DNA from: Firm-04 sp045617625
GTDB lineage: Bacteria > Bacillota > Clostridia > Oscillospirales > Ruminococcaceae
Length of the DNA stretch: 64,000 nt
Reading direction: 5' to 3'
NCBI GenBank assembly: GCA_045617625.1
Contig: JAZLJA010000036.1
Span: 1-64,000, forward strand
In this document: in pieces, positions 17,761 to 25,454 of the stretch
Layout of the letters: each line of letters begins with the position of its first letter
How positions within the stretch are numbered: the first letter of the stretch is position 1
The notes under the pieces: generated by a model
Databases searched by the model: none
What the model saw: the letters and a program-made list of their open reading frames with translations, nothing else
Told to the model about the DNA's origin: nothing
Position numbers and translations under genes: made by a program

Positions 17761-17805
17761 GTTTTTCTTTATTCACAATTTCATAGTAAAGGAGCATGAA
17801 ACGTT

Positions 17806-19281
17806 ATGAATACTTTTCAGAAGCATCTTTCTGTCACGCTTTGTGCAAGCCTGATTGCATCAAGTATCGTGACAAGCAGTGTCTTTGCTGCACAGAAACT
17901 CCTCGATGCAGGCTTTGAAAGCGGTCTCGACAATTTCGGTCCCCGCGCAAGCGAGAGCGTGCAGCGCGTCAGCACCGATGCTTACGAGGGCCAGTATTGC
18001 CTGCAGGTTTCCAGCCGTACTGAGGCTTGGAACGGTGCAGTCGCAGAATTGATCTCGGGCTTTTCCGCAGGTGAGACTTATGGTTTCTCCTGTGCAGTAA
18101 AGCAGACATCCGGTGCGGCAGTCGATATGCAGCTTTCCCTGCAGTACAACGACTCCATGGGCACCACGAACTATGACCACATCGCAGCAGGTACCATTAC
18201 AAGCGGCGAGTGGACAGTTCTCGAAAACAATTCGTACACCATCCCCGCAGGTGCAACAGGTTTGTATCTCTATGTGGAGACCGCAACCGATCTTTGCGAT
18301 TTCTATGTTGACTCCATTGCTGCATCTGTGCCCACCAAGGTTTTGCCCGGCGACGTCAATCACGACGAAAAGGTGGATAAGCAGGATATGCAGAATTTGC
18401 AGAAGTTTTTGTTGTGTCAGGATGCTGAGGTTTACCTCGATTCCGCAGACCTTAACAACGACGGTCAGCTCACCGCAGCTGATTTCACTTTGCTGAAGCG
18501 CCGTCTCATTTATCCTGAGAAGTACACGACGACCACCACCACAACGACCACGACAACCACAACAACCACGACAACCGAAAAGAAAGTCGGCGGCGGCGGT
18601 TACATGAACGGCAATGCTTGGGTTCCCGCAGGTGATGCTTCGTGGGTTGATCCTTCCAAGCCGATGGTAGCAATCTCCTTCGATGACGGTCCTATCGGTC
18701 TCGGCAATACGACTGCATCGAGAATCCATGACGCTCTGACGAAGAACGGCTTCCATGCTACATTCTTCTACTGGGGCAACAAGATCAACGGCGGCAACCA
18801 GAACGAGATCGTTCAGGCTTATGAGCGCGGATTTGAGGTTGCAAACCACACTTGGACACATACCAACCTGACACAGTGCAGTCCAGATCAGATCAGAAAC
18901 GAATACAATCAGTGCGCTGAAGTGCTTCGCAAGCTGACCGGTCAGCAGGACTTCCTCGTCCGTCTGCCTTATCTGGGTCAGAACCAGACCGTTACCTCCA
19001 CCATCCCGACTCCGATGCCCAACTGCGGTATTGATTCCAAGGACTGGGACGGTGCTTCCACCGGTCAGATCGTTGGCACGCTGCAGAGTGCAATGCAGAA
19101 TGGTTCTCTGAACGGTAAAGTTGTTCTTTGCCATGAAAACTATGATTCAACTGCATCGGCAATGGAACAGTTCCTGCCGACACTCAAAGCACAGGGCTGG
19201 CAGTGTGTCACAGTTTCCGAAATGTTCGCTGCAAGCGGCAAGACCATGTATAAAGGTCAGGTTTATGATTATCTGCGCTGA
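17806..19281 (+). CDS. Cellulosomal CBM22-dockerin-polysaccharide deacetylase (CE4)
   Basis: This 491-residue secreted protein most likely removes acetyl groups from xylan. Residues 1-29 are a signal peptide and 30-172 resemble a CBM22 xylan-binding module. Residues 180-238 form a type I dockerin (DVNHDEKVDKQDMQNLQKFL and DLNNDGQLTAADFTLLKRRL). A run of 18 threonines precedes a CE4 NodB domain with FDDG (293-296), the metal histidines H349 and H353 in HTWTH, RLPY near 387 and LCHENY near the end. The dockerin is internal rather than terminal. Chitin or peptidoglycan deacetylation is less likely given the xylan-type CBM. AAAGGAG precedes the start. Confidence 0.92.
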   Translation: MNTFQKHLSVTLCASLIASSIVTSSVFAAQKLLDAGFESGLDNFGPRASESVQRVSTDAYEGQYCLQVSSRTEAWNGAVAELISGFSAGETYGFSCAVKQTSGAAVDMQLSLQYNDSMGTTNYDHIAAGTITSGEWTVLENNSYTIPAGATGLYLYVETATDLCDFYVDSIAASVPTKVLPGDVNHDEKVDKQDMQNLQKFLLCQDAEVYLDSADLNNDGQLTAADFTLLKRRLIYPEKYTTTTTTTTTTTTTTTTTEKKVGGGGYMNGNAWVPAGDASWVDPSKPMVAISFDDGPIGLGNTTASRIHDALTKNGFHATFFYWGNKINGGNQNEIVQAYERGFEVANHTWTHTNLTQCSPDQIRNEYNQCAEVLRKLTGQQDFLVRLPYLGQNQTVTSTIPTPMPNCGIDSKDWDGASTGQIVGTLQSAMQNGSLNGKVVLCHENYDSTASAMEQFLPTLKAQGWQCVTVSEMFAASGKTMYKGQVYDYLR

Positions 19282-19354
19282 TTCCATGCGCTGATATAAA
19301 AATCCATCATCTATCCTTTTACCTCAAACCCTTTCCCATTTTCCAATCAGAAAA

Positions 19355-19384
19355 CCCTACGGCGGCGTGCAGGCTGCCGTAGGG
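19355..19384 (+). terminator. Terminator after the CE4 gene
   Basis: CCCTACGGC (19355-19363) pairs with GCCGTAGGG (19376-19384) and is followed by CATTTTTTT. Confidence 0.85.
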
Positions 19385-19413
19385 CATTTTTTTGCAAGTA
19401 ATAATAAATAGGA

Positions 19414-19463
19414 AAAGCCTGCGGCGATGATCGGTATATCCCGGTTTCATCGCCGCAGGCTTT
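19414..19463 (-). terminator. Terminator of the PepSY gene
   Basis: A perfect 17-bp stem (19414-19430 with 19447-19463) lies just beyond the stop of the minus-strand gene and is followed by TCCTATTTATTATT on that strand. Confidence 0.8.
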
Positions 19464-19466
19464 ATA

Positions 19467-21113
19467 TTATTGGAACCAGACGCGGTATTTTTGCACCTCG
19501 CCGCTTTCGGCGAAAATGCGGATCTCATATTCATAATCGACGGTTTCAAATTCCAGTTCGTAGGCATATGCTGCATTGCTGCGTTCGATTTTCGCTTTCG
19601 TGAACGTCACGGCAGGGGAATCAGGAATGCCTGCACGTTCGAGTGCGATTTCCTTTGCCTTTGAAAGTCCGATGAAGTGGCTGGAATCAGCGGAAAGCCA
19701 GATCACATCGACGGTGTTCACTTCGCCTGTTTCTGCGTCGATCTCCACCGTGTACTGTGTGCCGTCTTCCAATGTGAAAGCGAGCAGATACGCGTTTCCA
19801 TCGAGTTTTTCTTTGGTGAAGATCACCTGCGCATTGAGCGGGTCAAGTCCTGCACGCAGCAAAGCTTTCTGTTTTGCCACATCCACCGCGATGAACCCCT
19901 CGGTATTTACTTCGGCTGTTTCTTTCACGGTGTATTTGATGACTGCGCCCGTTTTTGCAAGGATTTCCACGGAATAAGATCTGCCGTCCGCGTCGAGAAA
20001 TTCTTCCTTGAAGAAATAGGTGTCGGAGTCGCTGTCAAGCTTTTCCTTGATGAACACTGCGTCCTCCAAGCCTGCGCATTTCAGCGCAGCAGCACGGATC
20101 TCATCGAGCGGGAGAAAATCGGAGGTGTCAAGACGGGTGGCGGTTTCGTTGATCTGGAAGTCGATCAGTGTACCGTCCTCGGCATTGAGAATGTACTCAT
20201 ACTGCGTGCCGCTGCCGTCGAGGAAGATTACATCGTAGCTGACGGGATTGGTGTCGGTGCAAAGCTTTGTTTTGATGAATGTCGCGGATTCGGGAGCGAC
20301 ATCGGCGTAATCGAGGGTTTGTGTGCGCACCGATGCAAAATCGAGGTAGGGCGAATCGACGCGTGGAACATCGGCAAGGCTTTGCGTCGGGTGACTGTTT
20401 TCCCCTGATGAATGATTCGCATTTGCGTCGTTTTTCAAGAGCAACAGCAGCACTGCCGCAAGCAGCAGCAGGCAGATCAGCAACAGCAAAACCAATTCCC
20501 AGAGAGGCAGACGAATCGTTTTTTTGTCGGGCGGCGGCTCGGAATGCGTAATCACGGCATCGTCCTCGACATTGTGTGCGACGGAATGCACCTTGCCGCT
20601 TTTTCGCATCTCGATTTTTCGCACAGGTGCGTCGGTTTTGCCTTGCTCGATGATTTCCGTGACCGCCGCAGACTGTTCGGCGGTGGGCAAAAGCGCATCG
20701 GCGGCGGCTTGCAGGATATCCGCAGGGGGGGCATCGCCGTTTTGCGAGACCGTCAGCTTTCGCATTGCTTTTTCAAGGCGCGGTGACAGATTCGCGAGCG
20801 TTGTGTCAAGAATGTCCGAGCATTCAACATCGGAGAAGCCGCAAAGCCGCAGTGCACAAAGCCGACGCTGTGAGTCGGGCAGACGCAGCAGGGCAAGCAG
20901 CGGCGAATCGGCAGAAAGGTCGGTTTCCGATGGGTCGGCATGTACGGTGTATGCGCGGAGAATCGCAGCAGATGCGTCGATTTTCATATGTTCTGACACA
21001 TCCGTTTCCCGCAAGACCTGTCCCGTCAGTTCCACTGCCGATTTGGAATTTCCAAGCAGCAGCATGGAAAGCCGATACATCGACGGGATGAGTGCGGATT
21101 TTTCGTTGTTCAT
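19467..21113 (-). CDS. Membrane protein: ECF-sigma-like N-terminus plus several PepSY-like repeats
   Basis: I do not know a characterised homologue of this 548-residue architecture. Residues 12-36 (MYRLSMLLLGNSKSAVELTGQVLRE) resemble sigma region 2 and 77-120 (LRLPDSQRRLCALRLCGFSD..ILD..RLEKAMRKL) resemble the sigma region 4 helix-turn-helix. The middle part of region 2 seems to be missing. After a charged linker one membrane helix (about 203-226, very Leu-rich) leads to an outside part with about four repeats of roughly 75 residues containing patterns like DG-YEYILNAEDGTLIDF and YTVEIDAETGEV, typical of PepSY domains. The start at 21113 (MNNEKSALIP) has AAGGAGG. It follows sufB by 78 nt with a hairpin between. 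A membrane-tethered sensor/regulator is plausible but unproven. Confidence 0.7.
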   Translation of the reverse strand: MNNEKSALIPSMYRLSMLLLGNSKSAVELTGQVLRETDVSEHMKIDASAAILRAYTVHADPSETDLSADSPLLALLRLPDSQRRLCALRLCGFSDVECSDILDTTLANLSPRLEKAMRKLTVSQNGDAPPADILQAAADALLPTAEQSAAVTEIIEQGKTDAPVRKIEMRKSGKVHSVAHNVEDDAVITHSEPPPDKKTIRLPLWELVLLLLICLLLLAAVLLLLLKNDANANHSSGENSHPTQSLADVPRVDSPYLDFASVRTQTLDYADVAPESATFIKTKLCTDTNPVSYDVIFLDGSGTQYEYILNAEDGTLIDFQINETATRLDTSDFLPLDEIRAAALKCAGLEDAVFIKEKLDSDSDTYFFKEEFLDADGRSYSVEILAKTGAVIKYTVKETAEVNTEGFIAVDVAKQKALLRAGLDPLNAQVIFTKEKLDGNAYLLAFTLEDGTQYTVEIDAETGEVNTVDVIWLSADSSHFIGLSKAKEIALERAGIPDSPAVTFTKAKIERSNAAYAYELEFETVDYEYEIRIFAESGEVQKYRVWFQ

Positions 21114-21134
21114 CGGATCCCTCCTTCCGTACAC

Positions 21135-21173
21135 AAAATCGCGTTTCGCACAAGGCACGAATGACGCGATTTT
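21135..21173 (-). terminator. Hairpin between sufB and the PepSY gene
   Basis: AAAATCGCGT (21135-21144) pairs with ACGCGATTTT (21164-21173). It may end the suf operon or attenuate readthrough into the PepSY gene, for which no separate promoter was seen. Confidence 0.6.
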
Positions 21174-21191
21174 ACTGATATTTTGTTGATG

Positions 21192-22109
21192 TTATTTCAG
21201 GAAGCCGTTGAGAATATGCTCCTCTGCTTCCTCCTCGGTCAATCCGAGCGTCATGAGTTTGAGCAGCTGGTCGCCTGCAATTTTGCCGATTGCCGCCTCA
21301 TGCACAAGCTGTGCATCGACAGAGTTTGCACGAATTGCAGGAATCGAGCTGATGCGTGCATTTCCCATGATGATGGAATCGCACTGCACATGCCCGAAGC
21401 ACTTTGAGTTGCCCGTCATGCAGGGGAAAAATGTCTGGGTCGAATCGTCCTGCCCGACGGAGCGCGACAAAATGCGTGCGGATGAATCTTCGCCGTCGAG
21501 GAAAATGTCCACTTTCGATTCTGCCGCTTGCTTGCCGTGTGTCAGCAAACGCTCAGTCAGCACGACTTCCGCCTTGTCGCCCACATGGATCTGCGTGCTG
21601 CGGTTGGTCGAGTCAATGCCGCGGATCTGCGACATATCCATCTCCATCGACGCGCCCTCATCGAGGTAGACGATGGTTTGCGGGTTCATGATTCTGCCGC
21701 CGCTGCCCTCGCCCTCGCCGTAATGCTTTTCGACGTATCGGACATGGGCATTTTTGCCGAGATGAAATGTATGCACACCGCTGTGGGTGCTGTCCTGATT
21801 GCCGCAGTTATGGATACCGCAGCCTGCAATGATGACGACATCCGCATTTTCGCCCACAAAAAAGTCGTTATAGACGGTTTCGTTGATGCCGCTTTCGGCG
21901 AGGATCACAGGAATATGGACACTTTGCTTCTGTGTGTTGGGGGCGATGTGGATTTCGATGCCGTCCTTGTCATCCTTGGGAATGATCTGGATCTCGGCGG
22001 TACTGTTTCTGCCTTCGCTTTTTCCGTCCTTGCGGATGTTATATGCACCCTCAGGGATTTCGTGCAGATCCGCAATTTCGGCAAGCAGATTCTTATCAAT
22101 TTCGTTCAT
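21192..22109 (-). CDS. sufB: SufB/SufD-family Fe-S cluster scaffold protein
   Basis: This 305-residue protein belongs to the SufB/SufD beta-helix family (HIPVILAESGINETVYNDFFVGENADVVIIAGCGIHNCG, then GKNAHVRYVEKHYGEG and the conserved C-terminal GQDDSTQTFFPCMTGNSKCFGHVQCDSIIMGNARISSIPAI). It would assemble iron-sulfur clusters with the SufC ATPase. It is shorter than classical SufB (about 470-490 residues) and only one such gene is present beside sufC, matching the reduced two-gene systems of anaerobes sometimes called SMS. No sufS, sufU or sufD is adjacent. Confidence 0.9.
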   Translation of the reverse strand: MNEIDKNLLAEIADLHEIPEGAYNIRKDGKSEGRNSTAEIQIIPKDDKDGIEIHIAPNTQKQSVHIPVILAESGINETVYNDFFVGENADVVIIAGCGIHNCGNQDSTHSGVHTFHLGKNAHVRYVEKHYGEGEGSGGRIMNPQTIVYLDEGASMEMDMSQIRGIDSTNRSTQIHVGDKAEVVLTERLLTHGKQAAESKVDIFLDGEDSSARILSRSVGQDDSTQTFFPCMTGNSKCFGHVQCDSIIMGNARISSIPAIRANSVDAQLVHEAAIGKIAGDQLLKLMTLGLTEEEAEEHILNGFLK

Positions 22110-22153
22110 ATCAGAAAGACGCGCTCCTTTTGAAAAATGGTGTCAATCGGGGA

Positions 22154-22879
22154 TTATTTTTTCTCCATCGCTTTGCAGAAGCAAACGGTATCGCCCGTGA
22201 TTTTGGGGAGCAGTTCTTCGGGGCTGCCCATGCCCGAAATCACGCCGTCTGAAACCATGACGATCTTGTCAGCCATGGACAAAATGCGCTCCTGATGGGA
22301 AATAATCAGAATGGTTGCCTTGCGCTGATCACGCAGTTCGCCGAAAGTTTCGGTGAGGCGGGTGAAACTCCACAGGTCGATGCCCGCTTCGGGCTCATCG
22401 AAGATCATGAGGGGTGCGCTGCCCGCAAGCACGGTTGCGATCTCGATGCGTTTGACTTCGCCGCCCGAAAGCGACGCGTCCACTTCACGGTCGAGATAAT
22501 CCTTGGCACAAAGTCCCACGCGGGTGAGCAAGCCGCAGACTTCGCTGTGCGAGAGCTTTTTGCCTGCCGCGACGGTCAGCAAATCGCGCACGGTGATGCC
22601 TTTGAAGCGCGGCGGCTGCTGAAATCCGTAGCGCACACCGCACTTGGCACGGTCAGTGATGGACATTCCGCAGAGTTCGGTGCCGTTCCACTGAATCGAG
22701 CCGCCTGTAGGTTCCACAAGCCCCATGATGCACTTGGCGAGCGTGGTTTTACCGCCGCCGTTGGGCCCCGTGATGACGAGAAATGCGTTTTCCTCGACAT
22801 TCAAATCAATGCCGCGAAGAATACCGGTCTGTTTGCCGTCCTGCGCGACGGAATATTGCAGATTTTGAATTTTCAGCAT
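22154..22879 (-). CDS. sufC: Fe-S cluster assembly ATPase SufC
   Basis: The 241-residue ABC-type ATPase drives the SufB scaffold. It has Walker A GPNGGGKTT, the signature LSGGEVKRIEIATVLAG, Walker B LMIFDEPEAGID and the switch histidine in ILIISHQE, all intact and in the SufC style (EPEAGIDLWSF). The start at 22879 (MLKIQNLQY) has an AGAGGA site; an upstream frame extension to 22927 does not fit the family. sufB follows after 44 nt. Confidence 0.96.
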   Translation of the reverse strand: MLKIQNLQYSVAQDGKQTGILRGIDLNVEENAFLVITGPNGGGKTTLAKCIMGLVEPTGGSIQWNGTELCGMSITDRAKCGVRYGFQQPPRFKGITVRDLLTVAAGKKLSHSEVCGLLTRVGLCAKDYLDREVDASLSGGEVKRIEIATVLAGSAPLMIFDEPEAGIDLWSFTRLTETFGELRDQRKATILIISHQERILSMADKIVMVSDGVISGMGSPEELLPKITGDTVCFCKAMEKK

Positions 22880-22974
22880 GAAATGCCAGTTCCTCTTTTC
22901 TGATGATGTCGTGTTTTTGGAATGCAAAAGCGTGCTGTTGGACGACGCTTTGCATAAACAGGTGATATACTATT

Positions 22975-23003
22975 ATTGTATCACAACTGCCGCAGATTGT
23001 CAA
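22975..23003 (-). promoter_or_regulatory. sufCB promoter
   Basis: TTGACA (22998-23003), 17-bp spacer and TACAAT (22975-22980) on the minus strand, about 95 bp before sufC. No obvious repressor palindrome is seen around it. Confidence 0.8.
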
Positions 23004-23152
23004 GAATTTGGTGCTTTCAGGGATAGGATACCCGAAATCAGGAGATTTAAGCACGGAATGCAGATTTCTCATGCGTCAAAAAATCGCAATTTCTGGTATG
23101 TTCGGCATCAGTTTGCGATTGCAAATCATTCGGCGATATGATAAAATAAAAA

Positions 23153-23184
23153 TGCTGATACCGCCGTTTCCGATGGTATCAGCA
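23153..23184 (-). terminator. Terminator of the GH5 gene
   Basis: TGCTGATACC (23153-23162) pairs with GGTATCAGCA (23175-23184), and TTTTTATTTTAT follows on the minus strand. Confidence 0.9.
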
Positions 23185-23197
23185 CATAGCTGCATTT

Positions 23198-24262
23198 TTA
23201 CGGGTTCTCAACTTTTTTGCCCGTGAGAATCGTCACAAGCTCAGGCTCAGGGAACGACAGGGTTTTGCGGTCGAACAGCCCCATGCCGTCCACGCCCAGA
23301 TGACCGTCATCCCACCAGAAACACGGCATACATCTTGCCGCTGCTTCTTTTGCATATACCGCTGTCCAAAGCAGTCTGCTGCGGGTGTCAAGCTTGCCGA
23401 CTGCTGCAAATTCGCCAAGAATCACAGGGATTCCGCGCGACAAAAACCGTTTCCCAATCTGATGGAACACGTTGATCAGCGCGTCGATATCCTCTTTGCT
23501 GCCCCAGACCTTCTTCGGTTCTGTCCATGTGACATCCTTGCTCGGAAAGCAAAATTCCGTCGGGAAATACGCATGAATCGACACCATGATGCGGTTGTCG
23601 TCGGGCAGTTCCAGACCGTCCAGTGCGGTGGGCTTTGCCGATGCCGCATAGGTCGGTATCATCAGATAGCGGTAACTGTTGCAGCCGCCTGCCTGCCGAA
23701 TGGTTCTGACAGCCGCAAAATTCAGCCGATTGACCGCTGCATACAATTCTGCGTTGCCTGTCCAGTCATCGCCGACGTGCGGTTCGTTCAGAACTTCAAA
23801 CACCAGCGATTCGCCAAGTTCCGAAAAATGCGCGGCGATCTGCGCCCAGATCTTGCAAAGCATCTGTTCGGATTCGTCCAGATGCTCGGGCAAAAGGCTC
23901 AGTTCTCCCCACGGTGCGGCGTCGTGATGCACATTGAGGATCACGTGGAACCCGAGTGAAAACGCTTCGCGCACGATGCTGTCCACACGTTTCATCCACG
24001 CTTCGTCAATGCGATAGTCGGGTGCATCGCCGATGTGCTGTTTCCATGTCACGGGAATGCGCAGGGCATCGAAGCCGGCATCCCGAATCGCCTCAAGATG
24101 CGCACGGGTCGTTGGCGGATTGCCCCATGCGGTTTCATAATCGGTGACAGTGGGTTGTGCGGGCAGATGTTCCTGCTTTGCAAGGCTGTCAAATGTGTTG
24201 CCGAGATTCCAACCGCAGCGGATGCTTCGGGCGAACTCGAACGCGTAATTATATTGAAACAT
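23198..24262 (-). CDS. Cytoplasmic family 5 glycoside hydrolase
   Basis: The 354-residue protein has the GH5 signature set: RCGWNLGNTFD near residue 15, RIPVTW near 69, the acid/base Glu in VFEVLNEPH near 154, and the nucleophile Glu in PVILGEFAAVGK near 286. It lacks a signal peptide, dockerin or CBM, so it should act on imported oligosaccharides in the cytoplasm. The natural substrate (cello-, manno- or xyloglucan oligomers) cannot be told from the sequence. GAGGGA lies 6 nt before the ATG. It is divergent from a LysR gene and a cytoplasmic SGNH hydrolase, which may belong to the same catabolic unit. Confidence 0.93.
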   Translation of the reverse strand: MFQYNYAFEFARSIRCGWNLGNTFDSLAKQEHLPAQPTVTDYETAWGNPPTTRAHLEAIRDAGFDALRIPVTWKQHIGDAPDYRIDEAWMKRVDSIVREAFSLGFHVILNVHHDAAPWGELSLLPEHLDESEQMLCKIWAQIAAHFSELGESLVFEVLNEPHVGDDWTGNAELYAAVNRLNFAAVRTIRQAGGCNSYRYLMIPTYAASAKPTALDGLELPDDNRIMVSIHAYFPTEFCFPSKDVTWTEPKKVWGSKEDIDALINVFHQIGKRFLSRGIPVILGEFAAVGKLDTRSRLLWTAVYAKEAAARCMPCFWWDDGHLGVDGMGLFDRKTLSFPEPELVTILTGKKVENP

Positions 24263-24298
24263 GGTGAATCCCTCGCTTTGTCTCTTTCTGATATACTC

Positions 24299-24328
24299 AG
24301 TATAACATATTTCGGCATCAAATGTCCA
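24299..24328 (-). promoter_or_regulatory. Promoter of the GH5 gene
   Basis: TGGACA (24323-24328), 18-bp spacer, TATACT (24299-24304) on the minus strand. It lies 70 bp from the divergent LysR promoter, so a shared operator is possible. Confidence 0.65.
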
Positions 24329-24395
24329 TGTTCGTTTTTTACGAAAAGGAAGCGTGTATTTTGCTCATTTTGAGCAGTTCGATACAGAAATCAAC

Positions 24396-24424
24396 TTGCG
24401 TATTTCTTCGGTTAATGCTATAAT
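24396..24424 (+). promoter_or_regulatory. Promoter of the LysR-SGNH pair
   Basis: TTGCGT (24396-24401), 17-bp spacer and a perfect TATAAT (24419-24424). Confidence 0.75.
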
Positions 24425-24458
24425 ATATTTATCTTCGGATTCGGGGGAGGTTTTTTGC

Positions 24459-25454
24459 ATGACTACACAGCAACTTACCTATGTCATCGCCGTTGCCGAG
24501 TGCCAAAGCATCTCGAAAGCCGCCGAGAAACTCTATGTCACTCAGCCGTCGCTGAGTCAATCCATCCACAGCATCGAAAAGCAGCTGGGTGTGCAGCTTT
24601 TCGACCGCGCACAAACGCCCATTCGTCTGACGGATGCAGGTGAACTTTATGTCTCATGGGCACGAAAGCTGCTCGCGATGGAGGAGAATATGCAGAATGC
24701 CATCTCCGACCTCATGGGGATGCAGAAGGGTTCGGTACGCATCGGTGCGTCATCGTTTCGGGTGCGCTGTCTGCTGGCACGCAGCATCGCGGCATTTCAT
24801 GCGCAGTATCCGCAGATCCATCTTTCCATTCAGGAGGCGGATATGCATCAGCTCAAGGAAATGCTCACCGCAGGCGAACTGGATTTTGCCATCGGCACAG
24901 GTGTTTTTGACGAGAAACAGTATCATATCGAGGCACTTTCCGAGGAGCGGCTGTATCTGGCGGTCTCGCCGCAGCACCCCTTGATGGAACAGCTCCCGCC
25001 GCCGCTTTATGCGGAGGATATTCTGGGATGCACCTCGGCATTTCTGCGGCAGAAACCCATCGACCTTTCACTTGCCGGAGAACAGGAATTTGTTGCGGCA
25101 ATCGCGGGCGAATATGACCGCGAAAGCTTGGAAATGGTGTGCCGCGAATCGGGATTTGCCCCGAAAATCGCTTACAGTGTGCAGACCATCGAAACGGTGT
25201 TTGCGTTTGTCTGCTCCAATATGGGCATTGCGCTGGTGCCTGATTCACTGATCTATTACGGAAACTTCCGTGCGCATCCCAATTATTATACCCTTCCGGA
25301 CGGTATTTCCCGCAGCTATATTTCCCTGATTTCCAAGCGCGGTGCCTATCTTTCCAAGGCGGCGGCGGCTTATGCCCTGCTGCTGAAACAGCTTGTTGAC
25401 GTTGGTACATGGCGTATGACAGGGGAGGCAGGCATAGGAGGTGCAAGCAAATGA
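24459..25454 (+). CDS. LysR-family transcriptional regulator
   Basis: The 331-residue regulator has an N-terminal winged helix-turn-helix (MTTQQLTYVIAVAECQSISKAAEKLYVTQPSLSQSIHSIEKQLGVQLFDR) and a C-terminal periplasmic-binding-protein-like effector domain. LysR proteins usually control a divergent neighbour and themselves, so the GH5 gene is the natural target, with the overlapping SGNH gene in the same transcript. The effector is unknown. The start at 24459 is chosen because GGGGGAGG lies 8 nt upstream. Confidence 0.95.
   Translation: MTTQQLTYVIAVAECQSISKAAEKLYVTQPSLSQSIHSIEKQLGVQLFDRAQTPIRLTDAGELYVSWARKLLAMEENMQNAISDLMGMQKGSVRIGASSFRVRCLLARSIAAFHAQYPQIHLSIQEADMHQLKEMLTAGELDFAIGTGVFDEKQYHIEALSEERLYLAVSPQHPLMEQLPPPLYAEDILGCTSAFLRQKPIDLSLAGEQEFVAAIAGEYDRESLEMVCRESGFAPKIAYSVQTIETVFAFVCSNMGIALVPDSLIYYGNFRAHPNYYTLPDGISRSYISLISKRGAYLSKAAAAYALLLKQLVDVGTWRMTGEAGIGGASK

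Larger units (their letters stand above)
17308..17805. other. Divergent regulatory region between GH9 and CE4 genes
   Basis: No protein gene is seen in this 498-bp stretch. It contains the GH9 promoter on the minus strand and, on the plus strand, a promoter (17529-17557) followed by a leader of about 240 nt with folded elements and two terminator-like hairpins. Short frames here lack ribosome binding sites. Confidence 0.7.
22880..23197. other. Intergenic region upstream of sufC
   Basis: This 318-bp stretch contains the sufCB promoter and the terminator of the GH5 gene. The part from 23004 to 23150 shows no gene or repeat. Confidence 0.6.
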
